A stretch of 64,000 nucleotides of DNA from Streptomyces resistomycificus (lineage in GTDB: Bacteria; Actinomycetota; Actinomycetes; Streptomycetales; Streptomycetaceae): NCBI RefSeq assembly GCF_001514265.1, contig NZ_KQ949000.1:62001-126000 (forward strand), read 5' to 3'. Positions 59,351-64,000 of this stretch are shown one piece after another. Under the pieces are notes generated by a model. The model worked only from the letters and a program-made list of their open reading frames with translations, did no database searches and was not told where the DNA came from. Each line of letters starts with the position of its first letter. Position 1 is the first letter of the stretch. A program made the position numbers and the translations under genes.

Positions 59351-60970
59351 GTGACGACAGAGGTGACGACACCCGAGGCGGCCGAACGGCCGCGCTCACC
59401 CGGCCGCACGGCCGACCGCGCCCCTGACCGAGCAGCTGACCGAGCAGCTGACCGCACCGTCGACCGCGTCGCCGAGCTGGAACGGCGCCGGGCGACGGCG
59501 GTGGCGCCGGGCGGGCCGAGAAGACGCGGCGAGTTCGGGGCGAGGGAGCGCATCGAGCGCCTGCTGGACGCGGGCTCCTTCACCGAGACCGGGCAGTTCG
59601 TCCGGGCCCGCCGCACCGAGGGCGCGGGACACCGGCCCTACGGCGACGGTGTCGTCACCGGGCACGGCACGGTCGACGGCCGTCCGGTGTGCGTGTTCGC
59701 GCAGGACTCCACCGTCTTCGGCGGCAGCATGGGCGAGGCCTTCGGCGAGAAGACCGTCGCCCTGATGGACCTCGCCCTGAAGACCGGTTGCCCGGTCGTC
59801 GGGCTCAACGACTCCGGTGGCGCCCGCATCCAGGAGGGCGTCGCCTCGCTCGCCCTCTACGCCGAGCTGGTGCGCCGCAACGTGCAGGCGTCCGGGGTGA
59901 TCCCCCAGATCTCCGTCGTCCTGGGACCGTGCGCCGGAGGGGCCGCCTACTCGCCGGCCATCACCGACTTCACCGTGATGGTGGACGGCGCCTCCCACAT
60001 GTTCGTCACCGGGCCCGACGTCATCGAGGCCGTGACCGGCGAGCGCACCACCGCCGAGGACCTCGGCGGCGCGCGGGCCAGCAACACCGTCAACGGCAAC
60101 GCGCATTTCCTCGCCGCCGACGAGGGCGACGCCCTGGACGTCGTACGCGACCTGCTGTCGTACCTGCCCGCCAACAACCTCGAGCGGCCCCCCGAGTACG
60201 CCCCGGGGGCCGCGCCCGCCGGGGACCGGCTCGACGAGGTGGTCCCGGACCGCCTCGGGCAGGCCTACGACATGCGGGACATCCTGCGGGAGGTCGTGGA
60301 CGACGGTGAACTCCTGGACGTGCAGGAGCTGTTCGCGCCGAACATCATCTGCGCGCTGGCCCGGGTCGAGGGCCGCTCGGTGGGGATCGTCGCCAACCAG
60401 CCGATGCACGCGGCCGGGGTGCTCGACATCGACGCCTCCGAGAAGGCCGCACGGTTCGTACGGTTCTGCGACGCGTTCGGCGTCCCGCTGCTGACGTTCG
60501 CCGACGTGCCGGGCTATCTGTCCGGTGTGCGCCAGGAGCAGGCAGGCATCATCCGGCGCGGCGCCAAGCTGTTGTACGCCTATGCCGAGGCGACCGTCCC
60601 CAAGGTCACCGTGGTGGTGCGCAAGGCGTACGGGGGCGGGTACGCCGTGATGGGCTCCAAGCACCTGGGCGCCGACGTCAACCTCGCCTGGCCCACCGCC
60701 CGGATCGCCGTCATGGGCGCCGAGGGGGCGGTGGGGGTGCTGCACCGGCGGGAACTCGCCGCCTCGGACGACCCCGAGGCGCTGCGGGCCCGGCTCGTCG
60801 CCGCGTACGAGAGCACGCACGGCACGCCGTACGCCGCCGCCGAACGCGGATACGTCGACGCGGTCATCGCCCCGCGCGAGACCCGCGTCCAGGTCTGCCG
60901 TGCCCTGCGGGCGCTCCGCGGCAAGCGGGCGCCGATGCCACAGCGGCGGCACGGCAACATCCCGCTCTGA
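59351..60970 (+). CDS. Acyl-CoA carboxylase beta (carboxyltransferase) subunit
   Basis: A 539-residue carboxyltransferase of the PccB/AccD type. GEFGARERIERLLDAGSF, then GVVTGHGTVDGRPVCVFAQDSTVFGGSMGEAFGEKTVALMD, GLNDSGGARIQEGVASL and GPCAGGAAYSPAITDF are conserved acyl-CoA and biotin-site elements. It transfers CO2 from carboxybiotin to an acyl-CoA. The N-terminal 30 residues contain a short Asp-Arg-Ala repeat. GGAGG lies five bases before the GTG at 59351. No alpha subunit is adjacent. With the acyl-AMP ligase and polyketide synthase that follow, it may supply an extender or activated chain. Confidence 0.92.
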   Translation: MTTEVTTPEAAERPRSPGRTADRAPDRAADRAADRTVDRVAELERRRATAVAPGGPRRRGEFGARERIERLLDAGSFTETGQFVRARRTEGAGHRPYGDGVVTGHGTVDGRPVCVFAQDSTVFGGSMGEAFGEKTVALMDLALKTGCPVVGLNDSGGARIQEGVASLALYAELVRRNVQASGVIPQISVVLGPCAGGAAYSPAITDFTVMVDGASHMFVTGPDVIEAVTGERTTAEDLGGARASNTVNGNAHFLAADEGDALDVVRDLLSYLPANNLERPPEYAPGAAPAGDRLDEVVPDRLGQAYDMRDILREVVDDGELLDVQELFAPNIICALARVEGRSVGIVANQPMHAAGVLDIDASEKAARFVRFCDAFGVPLLTFADVPGYLSGVRQEQAGIIRRGAKLLYAYAEATVPKVTVVVRKAYGGGYAVMGSKHLGADVNLAWPTARIAVMGAEGAVGVLHRRELAASDDPEALRARLVAAYESTHGTPYAAAERGYVDAVIAPRETRVQVCRALRALRGKRAPMPQRRHGNIPL

Positions 60971-61146
60971 ACGGGCCGGGCGCGTCCGGCCGACGAACAC
61001 CCGACTCGTCCCGCGCGACCGACCGCCGACCCACCCGACCTGTGCCGTCCCGGCGGTCTGAGCGGACGGCCGGGGCAGAACCCGCCCGAGCCCGCGACGC
61101 CTCCGCCCCGCAAAGCCGAACTCCGCGACGTGAGGAGCCACCCCTG

Positions 61147-62895
61147 ATGGACCGCCGCCCCCCGCTCGCGCCCGCGTGCCGGACCCTGCCGGAGTACCTG
61201 CGGCACTGGGCCCAAGTCGCCCCCGACCGACGGGCGTTCACCTTCGTCGATCACCCCGCCCCGCACTCCAGGGGCGTCCACCGGACCCTCACCTGGCGAC
61301 GTCTGGACCTGCGGGTCAGGGCACTGGCCGCCCGGCTCTCCGAGGAGACCACGCCGGGGTCACGGGTCGCGCTGCTGTGCCCGCAGGGCATCGAGTACGT
61401 CACCGGATTCCTAGCCGCGCTCACGGCCGGAATGGTCGCCGTGCCGCTCTACCCGCCGGGACTGCCGGGGCATGCCGACCGGCTCGCGGGTGTCCTGACC
61501 GACGCCTCCCCCACTGTCGTCGTGACGACCGGTCGCGAACTGGACAGCGTACGGGAGTTCTGTGCGGGCCGGTCCGTGCGCCTGGTCTGCGCCGACGAGG
61601 TACCCGACGCCGCCGCCGAGCTGTGGCGGCCGGTCGCCGTCGACCCCGGGGCGGTCGCCTATCTGCAGTACACCTCCGGGTCCACCCGGGCGCCGGCCGG
61701 CGTGGAGATCACGCACGGCAACGTCGTCGCCAACGCCTGGCAGGCGTTGTCCGCCTACGGCGCCGACACGCATCCGGTGACCTGCGTGGGTTGGCTGCCG
61801 CTCTACCACGACATGGGGCTGGTGCTGAGCGTGGCCGCCCCCGTCGCGCGGGGGCTGCTGTCGGTGCTCATGGACCCGACGGCGTTCCTGCACCAGCCGG
61901 TCCGCTGGCTGCGGCTGCTCGCCGCGCACCCGCGGGCGCTCACCGCCGCGCCCAACTTCGCCTACGACTACTGCGCCTCCGCCGTCACGGCCGAGCAGAA
62001 GGCGCAGCTGCGGCTGGACGACGTCGCCGCTCTGATCAACGGCAGCGAGCCGGTACGCCCCGGCACCGTCGACCGGTTCCACGCCGCCTTCGCGGACCAG
62101 GGCCTGAAGGCGGAGAGCCACTGCCCCTCGTACGGACTCGCCGAGGCGACGGTCTTCGTCAGTGCCGCCCGGCCCGGCGAGCCGTTGCGGCGGTTCGCCC
62201 TGGACCGGGACGCCCTGGCCGCCGGGAAGGCGCTGCCCGCGCGGCCCGACGACCCCCGGGCCGTGCTGCTGGCCGGCTGCGGCACGCCGGCGGGCCAGCA
62301 CGTGCGGATCGCCGACCCCGTCACGGGTGTCGTCCTGTCCGAAGGGGAGGTCGGTGAGATCCGCGTGCAGGGGCCCAACGTGGGCCGCGGATACCGGAAC
62401 CGGGAGGCGGAGACCCGGGACGTCTTCGGTGATCCGGCGGACGGCACGGGCGGCTGGCTGCGCACCGGTGACCTCGGGACCGTGCTGGAGGGACAGCTGG
62501 TGGTCACCGGCCGGCTGAAGGACCTCATCGTCGTCGACGGCCGCAACCACTACCCGCAGGACGTGGAGGCCACGGCCCAGGACGCGCATCCGGCGGTGCG
62601 CCGCGACCGGCTCGCCGCGTTCGCGGTTCCCGGTACGTCGGTCGAACGGGTCGTGGTGGTGGCCGAGCACGCGCGCGGCACCAGCCTCGGCGAGATCGAC
62701 GTACCGGAGCTGGTGCGGACGGTGCGGACGGCCGTCTCCGTGCGGCACGGGCTGCGGGTGGCCGACGTCGTGGTCGTGGCACCGGGGACCGTGCCCCGCA
62801 CGTCCAGCGGCAAGGTGTCGCGTGCCCTCACCCGGGCCCGCTACCTGGAGGGCGCCTACGCACCCCCCGTCACGTCGTCGAGGGCCGCGGGATGA
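61147..62895 (+). CDS. Fatty acyl-AMP ligase (FAAL), FadD32-like
   Basis: A 582-residue adenylating enzyme. YLQYTSGSTRAPAGVEITHGN holds the P-loop, WLPLYHDMGL and SYGLAEATVFVS are further ANL motifs, and TGDLGTVLEGQLVVTGRLKDLIVVDGRNHYPQDVE is the C-terminal hinge. Early entry into VAVPLYPPGLPGHADRLAGVL and the overall form match FAALs, which activate fatty acids as acyl-AMP and load them directly on an acyl carrier protein without CoA. The stop overlaps the polyketide synthase start (ATGA). The ACP at the start of the next protein is the expected acceptor. Confidence 0.92.
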   Translation: MDRRPPLAPACRTLPEYLRHWAQVAPDRRAFTFVDHPAPHSRGVHRTLTWRRLDLRVRALAARLSEETTPGSRVALLCPQGIEYVTGFLAALTAGMVAVPLYPPGLPGHADRLAGVLTDASPTVVVTTGRELDSVREFCAGRSVRLVCADEVPDAAAELWRPVAVDPGAVAYLQYTSGSTRAPAGVEITHGNVVANAWQALSAYGADTHPVTCVGWLPLYHDMGLVLSVAAPVARGLLSVLMDPTAFLHQPVRWLRLLAAHPRALTAAPNFAYDYCASAVTAEQKAQLRLDDVAALINGSEPVRPGTVDRFHAAFADQGLKAESHCPSYGLAEATVFVSAARPGEPLRRFALDRDALAAGKALPARPDDPRAVLLAGCGTPAGQHVRIADPVTGVVLSEGEVGEIRVQGPNVGRGYRNREAETRDVFGDPADGTGGWLRTGDLGTVLEGQLVVTGRLKDLIVVDGRNHYPQDVEATAQDAHPAVRRDRLAAFAVPGTSVERVVVVAEHARGTSLGEIDVPELVRTVRTAVSVRHGLRVADVVVVAPGTVPRTSSGKVSRALTRARYLEGAYAPPVTSSRAAG

Positions 62896-64000
62896 CGGCC
62901 GTCGGCGAGGCGGCGCTGCGGCGGCTGATCACCGAGCGGGTGGCCGCCTGGAACGACATGGCGCCCCAGGACGTCCCGATGGACCGGCCGCTCGCGGACC
63001 TCGGCATGTCCTCACGGGACGCGGTCGCGCTGGCCGGGGAGCTCTCGTACGCCCTGGGCCGCGAACTGCCCGCCACGCTGGTGTGGGAGACGCCGACCGG
63101 CGACGCGCTGGTGGCCCGGCTGTGCGGCGACACGGAGGAGGTCGCCTCCCTCCCCGTGCCCGTGGTGACGTCGCACAGTGAGCCGGTCGCCGTCATCGGG
63201 GTCGGCTGCCGGCTGCCCGGCGGGGTGCACGGGCCGGACGGGTACTGGCGGCTGCTGAGCGAGGGCGTCGACGCGATCCGGCGGGTTCCGGAGGACCGGT
63301 GGCGTGACTTCACGGCGTTCCCGCCCGCCGACGCGCCCCCGTACGGCGGCTACCTCGACGACATCGCCGGGTTCGACGCCGACTTCTTCCACGTCACCCC
63401 GCGGGAGGCGGCGGTGATGGACCCGCAGCAGCGGATCCTCCTGGAGGTCGTCCACGAGGCGCTGGACCACGCCGCCGTCCCCGCCGCGTCCCTGGCGGGC
63501 ACCGCCACCGGTGTCTTCGTCGGCATCTCCGTGCCGGAGTACGGGCAGCTCACCGGGGCCGACCCGGCCGCCGTCGATCCATGGGCGCCTGCCGGTGCGG
63601 CACTGAGTGTCGCGGCGGGGAGGTTGTCGTACGTCCTGGACACCCACGGGCCGAGTGTGGCCGTGGACACGGCCTGTTCGTCCTCGCTGGTGGCCGTGCA
63701 CCAGGCCTGCGTCAGCCTGCGGACGGGCGAGAGCGACACGGCGATCGCCGCCGGGGTCAACCTGCTCCTGTCCCCCACCGTCGGTGTCGCGTTCGGACGG
63801 GCGGGGGCGCTGGCGCCGGACGGGCGGTGCAAGCCGTTCTCGGCGGCGGCCGACGGCATCGGCCGCGGCGAGGGCTGCGCGGCGGTGCTGCTGAAGCGGC
63901 TGTCGGACGCCGAGCGGGACGGCGACCGGGTGCTGGCGGTCATCCGGGCCACCGCCGTCAACTCGGACGGCCGCTCGGGCGGTCTGATGGCACCCAACCC
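62892..64000 (+). CDS. Type I polyketide synthase, N-terminal part (ACP-KS...), runs off the window
   Basis: About 369 codons are in the window and the frame is open at base 64000. Residues about 1-80 form a carrier domain with DLGMSSRDAV; the Ser at about position 41 should carry phosphopantetheine. A ketosynthase follows from about residue 100 (PVAVIGVGCRLPGGV, DPQQRILLEV) with active-site Cys262 in DTACSSS and the LAPDGRCKPFSAAADG loop. An N-terminal ACP that receives acyl-AMP from a FAAL, then KS, is the Pks13 layout. Later AT and thioesterase domains would lie beyond the window. Confidence 0.9.
   Translation, partial: MTAVGEAALRRLITERVAAWNDMAPQDVPMDRPLADLGMSSRDAVALAGELSYALGRELPATLVWETPTGDALVARLCGDTEEVASLPVPVVTSHSEPVAVIGVGCRLPGGVHGPDGYWRLLSEGVDAIRRVPEDRWRDFTAFPPADAPPYGGYLDDIAGFDADFFHVTPREAAVMDPQQRILLEVVHEALDHAAVPAASLAGTATGVFVGISVPEYGQLTGADPAAVDPWAPAGAALSVAAGRLSYVLDTHGPSVAVDTACSSSLVAVHQACVSLRTGESDTAIAAGVNLLLSPTVGVAFGRAGALAPDGRCKPFSAAADGIGRGEGCAAVLLKRLSDAERDGDRVLAVIRATAVNSDGRSGGLMAPN

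Overview
This window is high-GC actinobacterial DNA, almost certainly from a Streptomyces chromosome. The evidence is the very strong third-position GC bias, the frequent GTG starts with GGAGG-type ribosome binding sites, the many Tat and Sec exported hydrolases, and typical Streptomyces families: snapalysin, streptogrisin with a chitin-binding domain, DUF6629, DUF4383, GH64, PF04672 methyltransferase, STAS and ANTAR proteins. No rRNA, tRNA, CRISPR array, phage or insertion sequence was found. It reads as an accessory or arm-proximal stretch: many short operons, several decayed genes and few housekeeping genes (pgm, argG).

Layout. 0-5.4 kb: the start of a glutamine-amidotransferase/asparagine-synthase gene, an ATP-dependent carboxylate-amine ligase, DUF4383, a small coupled gene pair, snapalysin and a GH16 enzyme. 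5.4-14 kb: stress and signalling. A three-gene overlapping operon encodes an RsbQ-type hydrolase, an RsbP-type PAS-PP2C phosphatase and an RsbV-type STAS protein. A dehalogenase-like hydrolase, YihY and PAP2 membrane proteins, a frameshifted HEAT-repeat gene, a STAS-ANTAR protein and a winged-helix regulator follow. 14-18.6 kb: SRPBCC, CrtI-like oxidoreductase and SDR genes plus hypotheticals. 18.6-22.8 kb: a compact cassette with a 62-residue precursor-like peptide, an unknown helical protein, two paralogous DUF6895-type proteins and a penicillin-binding-protein-fold serine hydrolase. The four enzyme genes overlap at every junction and the unit ends at a perfect hairpin. This looks like a RiPP-type pathway of a kind I do not recognise.

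22.8-31.6 kb: secreted protease, PhoD phosphatase, phosphoglucomutase, remnants of an esterase, OsmC, a VOC protein, GH64 beta-1,3-glucanase behind a LacI-type operator, and DinB. 31.6-34.1 kb: a rifamycin-associated element, a truncated glycosyltransferase remnant (probably of a rifamycin glycosyltransferase) and helR, the RNA-polymerase-protecting helicase-like ATPase. 34-42.6 kb: F420/NADP-type reductase, a 31-bp tandem repeat, TerB, truncated TetR and SDR fragments, methyltransferase, EF-hand protein, a second carboxylate-amine ligase, coiled-coil protein, SDR, an acyltransferase with a hairpin-masked ribosome binding site, and an orphan double-glycine leader peptide. 43-58 kb: methyltransferase, argG with ARG-box-like operators, DUF6629, YihY-family protein, PAP2 plus diacylglycerol-kinase-like pair, a CE2-like esterase with a perfect CebR box, YceI, an acetate-type symporter with DUF485 partner, an MHS-type transporter with a terminator-like leader hairpin, a Tat-exported beta carbonic anhydrase and a tandem GNAT.

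58.6-64 kb: a secreted repeat protein, then an acyl-CoA carboxylase beta subunit, a fatty acyl-AMP ligase and the first part of a type I polyketide synthase (ACP then KS). These last three recall the accD4-pks13-fadD32 logic of mycobacteria and run off the right edge. All family assignments were made by reading motifs; no database search was run.
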